From DASQFI01 sp963780895 (lineage in GTDB: Bacteria > Acidobacteriota > Vicinamibacteria > Vicinamibacterales > SCN-69-37): 64,000 bases of DNA. Both the position numbers and the translations under genes were made by a program. Location: NCBI GenBank assembly GCA_963780895.1, contig CAWAEG010000011.1:186001-250000 (forward strand). Direction: 5' to 3'. Under the pieces are notes generated by a model. That model was not told the DNA's origin, did not search any database, and worked only from the letters and a program-made list of their open reading frames with translations. Positions 51,179 to 59,867 of this stretch are shown here, piece by piece; within the stretch, counting starts at the first letter, position 1, and each line of letters starts with the position of its first letter.

Positions 51179-54100
51179 ATGAGGCCGGATCCCTCGAGCT
51201 TCTTCGTCACCGGCGGCGCGCTTTCGTCCGAAGCGCCGAGCTATATCCCGCGCCGCGCCGACCGCGAGCTGATCGACGCGCTCCGGGCCGGCGAGTTCTG
51301 TTACGTGCTGACGGCACGCCAGATGGGGAAGTCATCGCTCATGGTACGCGCCGTGTCGCAACTCCGCGCCCAGAACGTCGATGCGGTGGTCATCGATCTC
51401 ACCGCCATCGGCCTGCTCGTCACGGCCGAGCAATGGTATCGCGGGCTCCTGACCGAGCTGGGCGAACAGCTGGGACTCGAAGCGGAACTGGGTGCCTCCT
51501 GGCATGCCCACCTGGATCTCGCGCCGACGCAGCGCTGGCTTCGCGCGCTTCGCGATCTCTTCCGTTCTGCGCGGCAGAGGCCGATCGTCGTCTTCATCGA
51601 CGAGATCGACGCGGTCCGGAGCCTGCCGTTCCGGACGGTCGATTTCTTCGCTGGCATCCGCGAGATCTACAACCGGCGCGCGCGGGACCCCACGCTGCAG
51701 CTCACCTTCTGTCTGCTCGGCGTCGCGTCGCCGACGGATCTCATCGCCGATCCCACGCTGACGCCGTTCAACGTGGGCCGCCGGATCGAGCTCACCGATT
51801 TCACCGAGGCCGAAGCGCTGCCGCTCGCCCGCGGGCTGGGCCGGTCGCCGGCCGTCGCGGCGGCGATGATCAAACGTGTCCTGTACTGGACCGGCGCGCA
51901 TCCGTATCTGACGCAGCGTCTCTGCCAGGCCGTCGCGCTCGACTACGACGTCAGGCGCGCCCGGCAGGTCGATCGCTGCTGCGCGGCGCTCTTTCTCTCG
52001 CCGCAGGCCCGCGATCGCGACGACAACCTCGTCTTCGTCCGCGAGCAGCTGCTCACCGAAAGCGAGACCAAGACGGCGCTCCTCGATCTCTATGGCCGCA
52101 TCCTTCTCGGCCAGGCCCGGCGGGATGACGCGCGCATCAGTCCGCTGCTGGGCGCGCTGCATCTGTCGGGTATCGTCAGCACGCAGCCCGGACGGCTGAA
52201 GGTGCGAAACCGCGTTTACGAACACGTGTTCAATGTCGACTGGGTCAGGCGGCATCTCCCGGACGCGGAGGTGCGGCGGCAGCGTCGGGCCTTCCGGCGC
52301 GGCGTTTTCCGCGCGAGCGCGGTGGCCGCGCTCGTGCTTGGCGGAGTCCTCACCGCAACGGGCATCCTCATTCATCAAAGGAACCTGCTGCGTGCGGAAC
52401 AGGCGGCGAATCGTCGTCTTCTGTACGGAGCCGAAATCAACCTGGCCGCGCAGTCATGGGAAGCCGCGAGCGCGGCACGGACGACGATGCTCCTCGATCG
52501 GCAGATTCCAAGGCCGGATCAGACGGACCTGCGGGGTTTCGAGTGGTCTCATCTCTGGTGGCTGCTGAACGGCGAACCGCGGCAACTCAAAGGCAGGGTC
52601 GAGAACGCAACGGGTCTGGCGTACTCACCGGATGGCGTTCACGTCGCCGTCGCGGGCTGGAACGGCCACATCGATCTGTGGCACGTCCCGTCGCAGCGCG
52701 TCGTCAGGCAATTCGACTCGAAGGACCATCCGAACCTGAACGACGTCGCCTTCTCGACCGATGGCCGGATGCTGGCGGTCGCCGGCATGCTGGCCGTTCA
52801 GGTCTGGGATGTTGCGACGGGTCAACCGTTGTTCAATCTCGTGGGTCACGAACCCGTCGTCTATGGCGTGACGTTTTCACCAGACAGACGCCTGATCGCG
52901 ACCGCCGGCGGCGACGGCACGATCCGTCTCTGGAGCGCCGTAGATGGCGGACCACGCGCGGTCCTTCGAGGGCACAACTTGCCCGTCAACGCGGTCCGAT
53001 TCTCGACGGACGGCAAGCGCCTGGCTTCGGCCGGAACGGACTCGTCCGTGCGTCTGTGGGACGTCGGCGGCGGGACTCCGGTCGGTCAGGTTCAGGATGC
53101 GGCGCCGGTCGACGACGTGGCGTTCACGCCCGATGGGCGTTATGTCGTCAGCGGAGGCTGGGCGACGGCTTTGAGTGTGTGGGAGACGGCGTCGATGCGG
53201 CTGGTCCGCCGGCTTGAAGGGCACACGTCGCTGGTCACGTCGATCGTGACTTCGCCGGATGGGCATTCCGCTGCGTCGGCGGGCGTCGACGGTACCGTCA
53301 GGCTCTGGGATCTCGACACAGGTCGCGAGCGCTCCAGGCTCCGTGCCGTCGCCGGCCGCAGCGTCAGGTCACTCGGCTTCGCGCCCGACGGGCGGCGGCT
53401 GGTGACCGTCAGCGACACAGGCGTGCTGCGCTTCTGGGATGTGGAGGCCGGTGAAGTCGCGCAGGAGGCGAAGACGCTGCGCGGTCACACCGAGCAGATC
53501 ACGTGTCTGGCGCTCTCGCCCGACGAGACACGGCTCATCACCGGAAGCCGGGACGGGACGGCGCGAATCTGGAGAGCCGACACCGGGCAGCAGATGGCCG
53601 TGTTGAAACACCCGGGCATCGTCAACGCCGTCGAGTTCTCCCGCGACGGGACGATCGTCATGACGGGAGACGATGAGTCGGGGACGATCACGATTTGGGA
53701 CGCCAGTTCGGGCGAGCCGCTCCGTTCGGTTCGCGCGTCGAAGCCGGTAGTCACGCCCCGGTTTTCGCCCGACGGCTCCTTCGTGTTCGCCCTGTCCGGG
53801 CCCGGCGTAATCGTTCGGTGGAACGCGGCGACGTGGACGATCGATGCGGAAGTGGATACCGGGTTGCCGCTCGGACGCACGTTGGCCCTCTCACCAGACG
53901 GCTCGACGCTGGTGACTGCCAACAGCTCGGGTGCGGTCAGATTCTTTTCGGCGATCACTCTTCGCGAGCGGGCTTCGCCGCCGACCCAAGGACATACAGG
54001 TCTCACCAGCTCGATCCGGTTCTCGCCCGATGGCCAGCTGATGGCGACGGGCAACTTCGATGGATCGGTCCGTTTGTGGGACTGGCACGCCGGTATCGTG

Positions 54101-54346
54101 GTGGCGGTGCTCGAGGGTCATCAGGGGTGGATTGGTTCCGTGGCGTTTTCACCGGACGGACGCCGGGTGATCGCGGGCGGCCAGGATGGGACCGTCACCT
54201 TCTGGAACCTGGCGGATCGGCAGGAGCTGGTGTCGTTTCGGCGTCATCCGGATCTGGTCACCGGGCTGGTCTTCAACCGCACCGGCACTCGTCTGGTGAG
54301 CTCCGGCGGACCGGTGGGGCGAATCTGGCAGGCGGGTGGAAAATGA
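51179..54346 (+). CDS. AAA_35 ATPase with transmembrane segment and 14 WD40 repeats
   Basis: The 1055-residue protein has an N-terminal AAA_35-like domain (residues about 20-340: SYIPRRADRELIDALRAGEF, Walker A TARQMGKSSLMVR, Walker B IVVFIDEIDAV, then GAHPYLTQRLCQAVA). A single membrane helix lies at about 380-400 (ASAVAALVLGGVLTATGILI). From about residue 468 to the end come 14 WD40 units (for example FSPDRRLIATAGGDGTIRLW, VAFSPDGRRVIAGGQDGTVTFW), enough for two seven-bladed propellers. The start ATG 51179 is preferred to an upstream frame overlapping the HTH-AAA gene. It is an ATP-driven membrane signalling scaffold by inference. Confidence 0.85.
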   Translation: MRPDPSSFFVTGGALSSEAPSYIPRRADRELIDALRAGEFCYVLTARQMGKSSLMVRAVSQLRAQNVDAVVIDLTAIGLLVTAEQWYRGLLTELGEQLGLEAELGASWHAHLDLAPTQRWLRALRDLFRSARQRPIVVFIDEIDAVRSLPFRTVDFFAGIREIYNRRARDPTLQLTFCLLGVASPTDLIADPTLTPFNVGRRIELTDFTEAEALPLARGLGRSPAVAAAMIKRVLYWTGAHPYLTQRLCQAVALDYDVRRARQVDRCCAALFLSPQARDRDDNLVFVREQLLTESETKTALLDLYGRILLGQARRDDARISPLLGALHLSGIVSTQPGRLKVRNRVYEHVFNVDWVRRHLPDAEVRRQRRAFRRGVFRASAVAALVLGGVLTATGILIHQRNLLRAEQAANRRLLYGAEINLAAQSWEAASAARTTMLLDRQIPRPDQTDLRGFEWSHLWWLLNGEPRQLKGRVENATGLAYSPDGVHVAVAGWNGHIDLWHVPSQRVVRQFDSKDHPNLNDVAFSTDGRMLAVAGMLAVQVWDVATGQPLFNLVGHEPVVYGVTFSPDRRLIATAGGDGTIRLWSAVDGGPRAVLRGHNLPVNAVRFSTDGKRLASAGTDSSVRLWDVGGGTPVGQVQDAAPVDDVAFTPDGRYVVSGGWATALSVWETASMRLVRRLEGHTSLVTSIVTSPDGHSAASAGVDGTVRLWDLDTGRERSRLRAVAGRSVRSLGFAPDGRRLVTVSDTGVLRFWDVEAGEVAQEAKTLRGHTEQITCLALSPDETRLITGSRDGTARIWRADTGQQMAVLKHPGIVNAVEFSRDGTIVMTGDDESGTITIWDASSGEPLRSVRASKPVVTPRFSPDGSFVFALSGPGVIVRWNAATWTIDAEVDTGLPLGRTLALSPDGSTLVTANSSGAVRFFSAITLRERASPPTQGHTGLTSSIRFSPDGQLMATGNFDGSVRLWDWHAGIVVAVLEGHQGWIGSVAFSPDGRRVIAGGQDGTVTFWNLADRQELVSFRRHPDLVTGLVFNRTGTRLVSSGGPVGRIWQAGGK

Positions 54347-54395
54347 CTTCGAAACCCGAGGTCAATCGCCGGGGTAAGCTGAAGAACTGGATGCC

Positions 54396-54659
54396 ATGGC
54401 GAGAATCCAGCCTGACGCCGCTCCGGCCGAGAAGCTGATCAGAGTGTTCGTTGCCCACACGCTTGCTGAGGCCAGGAGCGCCGAGGAAGTGCTGACGCAG
54501 AAAGGCATCGACTACGTCGTCACGGTCGAAGATCTGGCGCGCACGCTCTTCGGGTCGCCGCGAAACGTCGCCGTCTTCGAGGTCGCTGAAGCTCAGGCGA
54601 CGCGGTGCGCGGAGGTCCTGACGATGGCGGGTTTCGGAGCGGGTGTCGTCACCGGGTGA
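54396..54659 (+). CDS. DUF2007-like small protein
   Basis: The 87-residue protein LIRVFVAHTLAEARSAEEVL, TQKGIDYVVTVEDLARTLFG resembles the DUF2007 'putative signal-transducing' ferredoxin-like fold (short beta strand, helix, strand with a ligand-binding look). It has no membrane segment or cysteine. It lies 50 bases after the WD40 gene and just before tRNA-Asn. Functional evidence for this family is lacking. Confidence 0.6.
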   Translation: MARIQPDAAPAEKLIRVFVAHTLAEARSAEEVLTQKGIDYVVTVEDLARTLFGSPRNVAVFEVAEAQATRCAEVLTMAGFGAGVVTG

Positions 54660-54684
54660 CGATCCGGGGTTTCCACGTTAGAAT
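54656..54684 (+). promoter_or_regulatory. Likely promoter of tRNA-Asn
   Basis: GTGACG (54656-54661, four of six to TTGACA) and TAGAAT (54679-54684, five of six) are separated by 17 bases. They lie about 36 bases before the mature tRNA start, a suitable distance for a short 5' leader. The -35 overlaps the stop codon of the preceding gene. Confidence 0.4.
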
Positions 54685-54719
54685 TGGGGGTTCCGGCCGC
54701 GGGATTTGTCCCTGAGTGT

Positions 54720-54794
54720 TCCTCGGTAGCTCAATGGTAGAGCATCCGGCTGTTAACCGGAGGGTTGCTGGTTCGAATCCAGCCCGAGGAGCCA
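54720..54794 (+). tRNA. tRNA-Asn (anticodon GTT)
   Basis: A full cloverleaf is visible. The acceptor is TCCTCGG paired with CCGAGGA, the D-arm is GCTC-AATGGTA-GAGC, and the anticodon arm CCGGC-TGTTAAC-CGG has loop GTT at the anticodon. The T-arm has the GGTTCGAATCC core, and there is a discriminator G with an encoded CCA end (54792-54794). Confidence 0.97.
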
Positions 54795-55261
54795 GCTCTG
54801 TCATGACATCGAATCGTATGCTGCGTGCGCCCGCGGCCTCATTCGATAAGTGAAATGTCGTGCTGTGCGTCGCGCGGAGCCGCACTGGACGATGTCCGCA
54901 ACTCGCTCGCATCGTGACACCTCTGCCTAGGCTCGAATCCCACACAGCCAGCCGCGTAATCCTCTTCACAATAATGATTTACGGAGCTCTCGAATCGATG
55001 TCGAACGACTGGGTTCCACGCCACGTTGTTCGGTCGTCATGGTCAGGCGGGAACTAATGCGCAATCACAGGGTTATAGGATCCCACTGCGATCCGCGGTG
55101 ATACAGGCTGACGCGCCCAACGAGAACAACCGTGCGCCTCAGCGACGGGTCTCGCGACGCAGGCGGATTTCAGTCAATGAGTGACGCAAAGACGTTGACT
55201 CGCTGAATCTACTCCTCGTCCTCGTCATGCGGGCTGGTAGCCGCTACGCTGCTACCAGGAC
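54795..55261. other. Gene-free stretch after tRNA-Asn
   Basis: About 470 bases with lower coding character than the rest of the window. No frame with a credible start, RBS and protein-like composition was found on either strand. The tRNA 3' side and the adjacent broken pieces at 55262-55657 suggest a site of past insertion or decay, but no direct repeat of the tRNA end was seen. Confidence 0.4.
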
Positions 55262-55387
55262 GTGACGGAGAATTACGCCGCCGGCACCGTCACGCTGGAT
55301 CGCGAGACGCTGTCGGAGCTCCGTCAGAACTTCAGGGGCGGGAGCACGGTGGTTCTGGTGCGTCTGCGCATCCGTGCCGGTGGATAG
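55262..55387 (+). pseudogene. Short open fragment, probably a gene remnant
   Basis: The frame VTENYAAGTVTLDRETLSEL then RQNFRGGSTVVLVRLRIRAGG ends at TAG 55385-55387. It has protein-like alternation and reads like the C-terminal end of a longer domain, but an in-frame stop lies 24 bases upstream and no RBS is present. I recognise no family. Confidence 0.3.
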
Positions 55388-55411
55388 GGCAGTTCGGCTG
55401 GCGGAGCTCAC

Positions 55412-55657
55412 ATGAGAAAACTTCTCGTCGCAGGCTCCGCTTTAGCAGCGATTGCCGGGGCAATTTTGGTCGCGGCTTGCGGCGACGAACCCAGGCCACC
55501 GACTGGTCCGAGCGGGCATCCGGCCGGGTCACGGGCGAATAACCTGGAACATCACACCGGATCATCTTCGAGCACCTCTCAGTGGTCCGCTCCATTCTTG
55601 AATGGTCCGTTTCATAAACGATCCATCGCTACCGTCACGAGCACCCGATTTCAGTAA
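55412..55657 (+). CDS. Short lipoprotein, possibly truncated
   Basis: The 81-residue frame MRKLLVAGSALAAIAGAILV + AACGDEPRPPTGPSG is an excellent lipoprotein signal with lipobox VAAC and a CGDxP start; GGAG lies 7 bases before the ATG. After about residue 40 the sequence becomes low-complexity and basic (HHTGSSSSTSQWSAPF.., ending VTSTRFQ) with no recognisable domain. This suggests that only the 5' end of a longer lipoprotein gene survives. Confidence 0.45.
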   Translation: MRKLLVAGSALAAIAGAILVAACGDEPRPPTGPSGHPAGSRANNLEHHTGSSSSTSQWSAPFLNGPFHKRSIATVTSTRFQ

Positions 55658-55698
55658 CCTCCCAGGCGACTCGTGGCAGCGGAAAGGACTGAAGACCT

Positions 55699-56139
55699 AT
55701 GCACGGCGAGGAACTGGAAGGCGTTGTCATCGTCCGAGGTGCAGCCACCGGCTTTGCCCAGGAAATCACCGCCGGCCCGCATCAATTCGTCAGCGACGAA
55801 CCGACATCAGTGGGGGGAACAGACAGCGGCCCGACGCCGTACGACCTGCTGCTAGCTGGAATCGGCTCGTGCACGTGCATGACCATCGCGATGTACGCAC
55901 GGCGTAAGCAGTGGGCACTGGAGCGTGTCACGGTTCGCCTCCGTCATTCGCGCGTCCACGCTGAAGATTGTGTCGCTTGCGAAACGCGCACGGCCAAGCT
56001 CACGCTCATTGAACGAGATATCGCGCTCGAAGGCGTCCTCGATGAGGAACAACGTGCGCGGCTGTTGGCGATTGCCAATCGCTGCCCGGTCCATCAGACG
56101 CTCACATCCCAGATGGACATCAAGACCACACTGGTATAG
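55699..56139 (+). CDS. OsmC-family peroxiredoxin-like protein
   Basis: The 146-residue protein has GGTDSGPTPYDLLLAGIGSCTCMTIAMYARRKQ, with the first redox cysteine region, and the C-terminal LLAIANRCPVHQTLTSQM with the second conserved cysteine. This is the OsmC/Ohr fold that reduces organic hydroperoxides. The start ATG 55699 follows an AAAGGA tract. Confidence 0.88.
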   Translation: MHGEELEGVVIVRGAATGFAQEITAGPHQFVSDEPTSVGGTDSGPTPYDLLLAGIGSCTCMTIAMYARRKQWALERVTVRLRHSRVHAEDCVACETRTAKLTLIERDIALEGVLDEEQRARLLAIANRCPVHQTLTSQMDIKTTLV

Positions 56140-56325
56140 CCATGCGTGTCCGTGAACACGAACGAACACGGTGTTCAAACGTCGGCTGCCAACGGCTAGC
56201 CGGACCGCCGCCGGTTGCGTGGGTTTCCCTGGAGCCTCCACCTGATTGTTGAGGGAGCCATGGTATCCGCTCGACGCACGGGCAATTTGGTTTATTGTGA
56301 AGAATCACTCGCTGTAGGAGGGCGC

Positions 56326-56613
56326 ATGTTTGCTGTCATCCGTCACTACCATTTTGACAAGAAGGACAGCGCCGAGCTCGATCGGCTCGTCCAGGACCAG
56401 TTCGTGCCGATCATCAGGAAGGCCCAGGGTTTCGTCCGCTACTACTGGCTGGATACGGGAGTTGGCGAGGGCGCGTCCGTCGGCATCTTCAAGGACAAGG
56501 CCGGCGCCGACGAATCGGTGCGGCTCGCGGCCGACTTCGTACGGGCAAAGCTGGCGAAAATTCTGAGGGAGAAGCCTGAGATCGTCGAGGGACCGATCAA
56601 GGCGCACGATTGA
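56326..56613 (+). CDS. Small antibiotic-biosynthesis-monooxygenase-like (dimeric alpha-beta barrel) protein
   Basis: The 95-residue protein MFAVIRHYHFDKKDSAELDR, LVQDQFVPIIRKAQGFVRYYWLDTG, SVGIFKDKAGADESVRLAADFV has the strand-helix-strand pattern of ABM/Dabb folds. RBS TAGGAGGG precedes ATG 56326; the longer frame upstream is rejected. Members range from quinone monooxygenases to non-enzymatic proteins, so function is open. Confidence 0.7.
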   Translation: MFAVIRHYHFDKKDSAELDRLVQDQFVPIIRKAQGFVRYYWLDTGVGEGASVGIFKDKAGADESVRLAADFVRAKLAKILREKPEIVEGPIKAHD

Positions 56614-56707
56614 ACCAGGGAGATCGCCTCGCGTCGACAGGACCCGGCCCCGAACGATTTTCCATTCAAACGCGAACTAATTTGCCGGTCACCTCGTCGT
56701 ATCTCGT

Positions 56708-57034
56708 ATGAAAGGTGACCGCCTCGGCGAGTTCGAAGAATTCACGCTCCTCGCAGTCCGCGCGCTCGGGGACCACACCTACGCCGTCCCCATCCAGCAA
56801 TACGTGGAGAAGGTCACGGCGCGGCCGATCTCCATCGGCTCGATCTACGCCGCTCTCGCGCGACTCGAAGAGAAAGGCTTCCTCCGCTCGACGATGACAG
56901 AGGCGGTGGCGCAACGGGGCGGCAAGTCGAAACGGGTCTATACGGTGACGCCGAGCGGGCTGCGGACGGCGCGAGACCTGCACCGCGTACGGGAGCGGAT
57001 CTGGAACGCGATTGGCGAGGGAGGGCGCTCGTGA
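56708..57034 (+). CDS. PadR-family transcriptional regulator
   Basis: The 108-residue winged-helix protein has LGEFEEFTLLAVRALGDHTYAVPIQQYVEKV, SIGSIYAALARLEEKGFLRSTMTE and KRVYTVTPSGLRTARDLHRV. This is the PadR DNA-binding domain with the short C-terminal helix. It overlaps the permease gene by GTGA, so it is made in step with it and probably controls its own operon. Confidence 0.93.
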   Translation: MKGDRLGEFEEFTLLAVRALGDHTYAVPIQQYVEKVTARPISIGSIYAALARLEEKGFLRSTMTEAVAQRGGKSKRVYTVTPSGLRTARDLHRVRERIWNAIGEGGRS

Positions 57035-59682
57035 AGCGTCAGCCGCGTCTCCCAGCGGTTGCGCGGTGGCTGCTGCGCGTCTCACCCGTGCCGCGCGAGA
57101 CGCGTGCCGAGGTGCAGGCCGACCTGCACGAACTCTTCCTGGGACGCCGACGCGATCGCGGCGTCGTCCACGCGCACTGGCGCCTCTATCACGATGTGGC
57201 GAGTCTGTGGCTCCAATCCCGGCCGGTGGTGCCTACGGCCACGCCGCGATCCACGCCCGCGCTCCTGCGCGACGCGCATGATGACCTCAGGTATGCGGTG
57301 CGCCTGTTCGCGCGACAGCCAGCGATCCTCCTGCTCACAATCGTGGGTCTTTCACTGGGGCTGGGCATCGCCACGGCTGCGTTCAGCATCATGAATGCCG
57401 CCCTGCGCGGCGAGGGCGTCGTCGACCCGGACCGCGTCCCAGGTGTGCTGAGGACGACCGATCGCTCGGTGTCGACTGCCTGGACGTACGACGAGTTCCT
57501 CCACTTGAGCAAAGGTTCGATGCGGATGCAGGTCGAGGCCGTGCTCTCGGATACCGCGCCCGTGCGGACGACAGCAGCGGAAACGGATGCCCCTTCGGCT
57601 GGCCTCGCGTTCGTCAGCGGTGGGTTCTTCGCGGCGACTGGCGGAGGCGTGACGCTCGGCCGTCCACTTGTCGCGACCGATGAACAGCATATGGGCTCGC
57701 CACCGGTGGTGGTCAGCTTCGTTTTCTGGACCTCGAGGCTCAACCAGGATCCTGCCGTCGTCGGTCGCGCGATCAGGATCGGTCGCACCGCGGCGACGGT
57801 CGTCGGCGTGGCGGAACGTGGCTTCTCCGTGCCAGGCAACCGCCTGCTCTGGATGCCGTTGACCGCCTACGGCTTGGTGTATGACTCGGCGCCGGTGAAG
57901 CGCACGCCCGACATGGGGGTCCAGGTCTTTGGGCGCTTGTCGCCGGATGTCGCGCTCCCCGAGGCGGCGGCACAGCTCAGTGCGATCGCCGCCGCGCTGC
58001 CAGGCGGGGTACCAGGCGGTGCGACGGGCAGCGACTCCGCGCTTCGGGTGAGACTGGATCCCCACGCGGGGCTGGGGCGCGTGTCCTCGTCAGACGCGCT
58101 CGCGATCACGCTATTCGTGTCCGCCGTCATCGGTCTCGTGCTGCTGCTGGCTTCCGCGAACGTCGCGACCGTCCTCCTCTCGACCGCCATCAGCCGCGAG
58201 CGCGAGATGGGCGTCCGGGGGGCGCTCGGCGCGAGCCGCTGGCGTATCGTGCGGCAGCTCCTCACAGAGAGCCTCGCGCTGGGGGCGATCGCTGCAACCA
58301 TCGGTTTGGTGTTCGCCTACTGGGCGATCCCGATCATCGGCACGATGATCGAGGCGCCGGCCGGCACCGACCTCGCACCGGACCTCAACGTCTACCTGTT
58401 TCTCGGGATCGTGACGCTCGTCACCGGCGTGTGCGCCGGCCTGGCGCCGGCCCGGCACGGCCGCGGGGCCGATCTCGTCACACCGCTCAAAGGAGAAGGC
58501 GCGCGCCAGAGCCGCGTGGCGCCGCGGCGGTTGCGGTCCATGCTCGTCGTGACGCAGGCCGCCGTCTCGGTGCTCCTCATCGTCATGGCGGCACTGTTCG
58601 TGCGCGCGACCTTCCGCGCGGCGACGATCGACGTGGGGTTCGATGGCGCCGGGCTCTACGCGGTCTCAGCTGGACTCGGTGACGCGTTGGACAAGGATGG
58701 TGTCCGCATCAAGAACTTCTGGGCGCGCGCGATTTCCGAGCTGCAGGCCATACCCGGCATTGCCGCGGTCACCCTGGCGGAACTGACGCCATTCGGGGGC
58801 GTCACGAAAACCGCGATCACGCACGACGAGCCGCCCCGAGTCGTCCACTTCAACCGCACGCGCGCCGAGTATTTCGAGACACTCGGTCTTCGCCTCCTGG
58901 CTGGCCGGACGTATACGCGCGACGAAATCGCGGCAAAGGCTCCAGTGGCACTTGTCAGCCAGTCACTCGCGCGCGCCTACTGGCACGACCAGTCGCCGCT
59001 CGGCCAGATGCTGCCGCAGGAGATCCCGGTATTCGAGACCCGGCCGGTCGTCATCGGTGTGGTCACCGATGTGATCACAGCGCATCTGCACGAGCGTAAT
59101 CAGTTCGCATTCTATGAGCCGCTCGACCCCGGCAGCGAAGTGTTCGCGCGGCTCATGGTACGGGTGGCGCCCGGCACGACCGGGGTCATCGATCAGGTGA
59201 GCCAGCGTCTGCGCTCGATCGATCCGCAGGCCGATGTCAGGATCACGAGCGTGACCGCGCTGCTGCAGCAAGAGGCGGGCCGGCCCCGCATGCTGGCCGC
59301 GCTCACCGGCTTTGTCGGCATCATCGCCATCGTCCTGTGCGTCATCGGTCTCTACGGTCTGACCGCGTCTGTCGTCGGTCAACGTGCGCGCGAAATGGGC
59401 GTGCGCGTCGCGATGGGCGCGGCGCCGCGGGATTTGCTGCGCCTGCTGATGTGGGAGAGCTTGAGGCCGGTCGTGCTCGGTCTCGCGGTCGGGGCCGCGG
59501 CCGCCTTTCTCGCCGGCCGCGTTGTCGTGGCCGCCATGTTCTTCGGCGTATCGCCGCAGGATCCGCTTGCCTTTGCAGGAGCGGCCGCGGTCCTGCTCGC
59601 CGCGGCGACACTCGCGGTTCTGGCGCCGACGCGCCGCGCCGCGGCGGTGGATGCGGCGTTTGTGTTGCGGAGCATCCGGTAG
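57031..59682 (+). CDS. ADOP-type ABC transporter permease (FtsX/MacB fold)
   Basis: The 883-residue membrane protein has an N-terminal acidobacterial prefix domain (RWLLRVSPVPRETRAEVQADLHELFLGRRRDRG). Two FtsX-type units follow, each with a MacB-like periplasmic domain (LLTIVGLSLGLGIATAAFSIMN; ISREREMGVRGALGASRWRIVRQLL; GQRAREMGVRVAMGAAPRDLLRLL). Duplicated orphan permeases next to PadR regulators are a hallmark of Acidobacteriota. No ATPase gene adjoins it, as is usual for this group. GTG start. Confidence 0.9.
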   Translation: MKRQPRLPAVARWLLRVSPVPRETRAEVQADLHELFLGRRRDRGVVHAHWRLYHDVASLWLQSRPVVPTATPRSTPALLRDAHDDLRYAVRLFARQPAILLLTIVGLSLGLGIATAAFSIMNAALRGEGVVDPDRVPGVLRTTDRSVSTAWTYDEFLHLSKGSMRMQVEAVLSDTAPVRTTAAETDAPSAGLAFVSGGFFAATGGGVTLGRPLVATDEQHMGSPPVVVSFVFWTSRLNQDPAVVGRAIRIGRTAATVVGVAERGFSVPGNRLLWMPLTAYGLVYDSAPVKRTPDMGVQVFGRLSPDVALPEAAAQLSAIAAALPGGVPGGATGSDSALRVRLDPHAGLGRVSSSDALAITLFVSAVIGLVLLLASANVATVLLSTAISREREMGVRGALGASRWRIVRQLLTESLALGAIAATIGLVFAYWAIPIIGTMIEAPAGTDLAPDLNVYLFLGIVTLVTGVCAGLAPARHGRGADLVTPLKGEGARQSRVAPRRLRSMLVVTQAAVSVLLIVMAALFVRATFRAATIDVGFDGAGLYAVSAGLGDALDKDGVRIKNFWARAISELQAIPGIAAVTLAELTPFGGVTKTAITHDEPPRVVHFNRTRAEYFETLGLRLLAGRTYTRDEIAAKAPVALVSQSLARAYWHDQSPLGQMLPQEIPVFETRPVVIGVVTDVITAHLHERNQFAFYEPLDPGSEVFARLMVRVAPGTTGVIDQVSQRLRSIDPQADVRITSVTALLQQEAGRPRMLAALTGFVGIIAIVLCVIGLYGLTASVVGQRAREMGVRVAMGAAPRDLLRLLMWESLRPVVLGLAVGAAAAFLAGRVVVAAMFFGVSPQDPLAFAGAAAVLLAAATLAVLAPTRRAAAVDAAFVLRSIR

Positions 59683-59690
59683 TCCAGAGG

Positions 59691-59710
59691 GACTCCGGCC
59701 AGGCGGAGTC
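59691..59710. terminator. GACTCCG/CGGAGTC hairpin after the permease
   Basis: The arms gactccg (59691-59697) and cggagtc (59704-59710) are separated by 6 bases and start 8 bases after the permease stop. There is no T-run, so it is a weak terminator or an mRNA-stabilising hairpin. The same core occurs as a perfect palindrome at 62374-62391 and in the arms at 35053-35099. Confidence 0.4.
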
Positions 59711-59867
59711 AGCCGCCGCCCTCGTGAACCACGAGATATCGCAAGTTGTTCGAACAACGCGGTTTTTGTCGCGCCCCTTCGGCATCCTGGAAGGGCACGT
59801 ACCGTGCTTCATCAGAGCTCCGAGTGCGGATCCAGAGAGACCTGCTCCGTCGAGGAGACTCAACAGA

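Noticed and set aside
59337..59867. Extended N-terminus for the DUF3300 protein
   Set aside because: It overlaps the permease gene in another frame; the ATG at 59868 has RBS and signal peptide.
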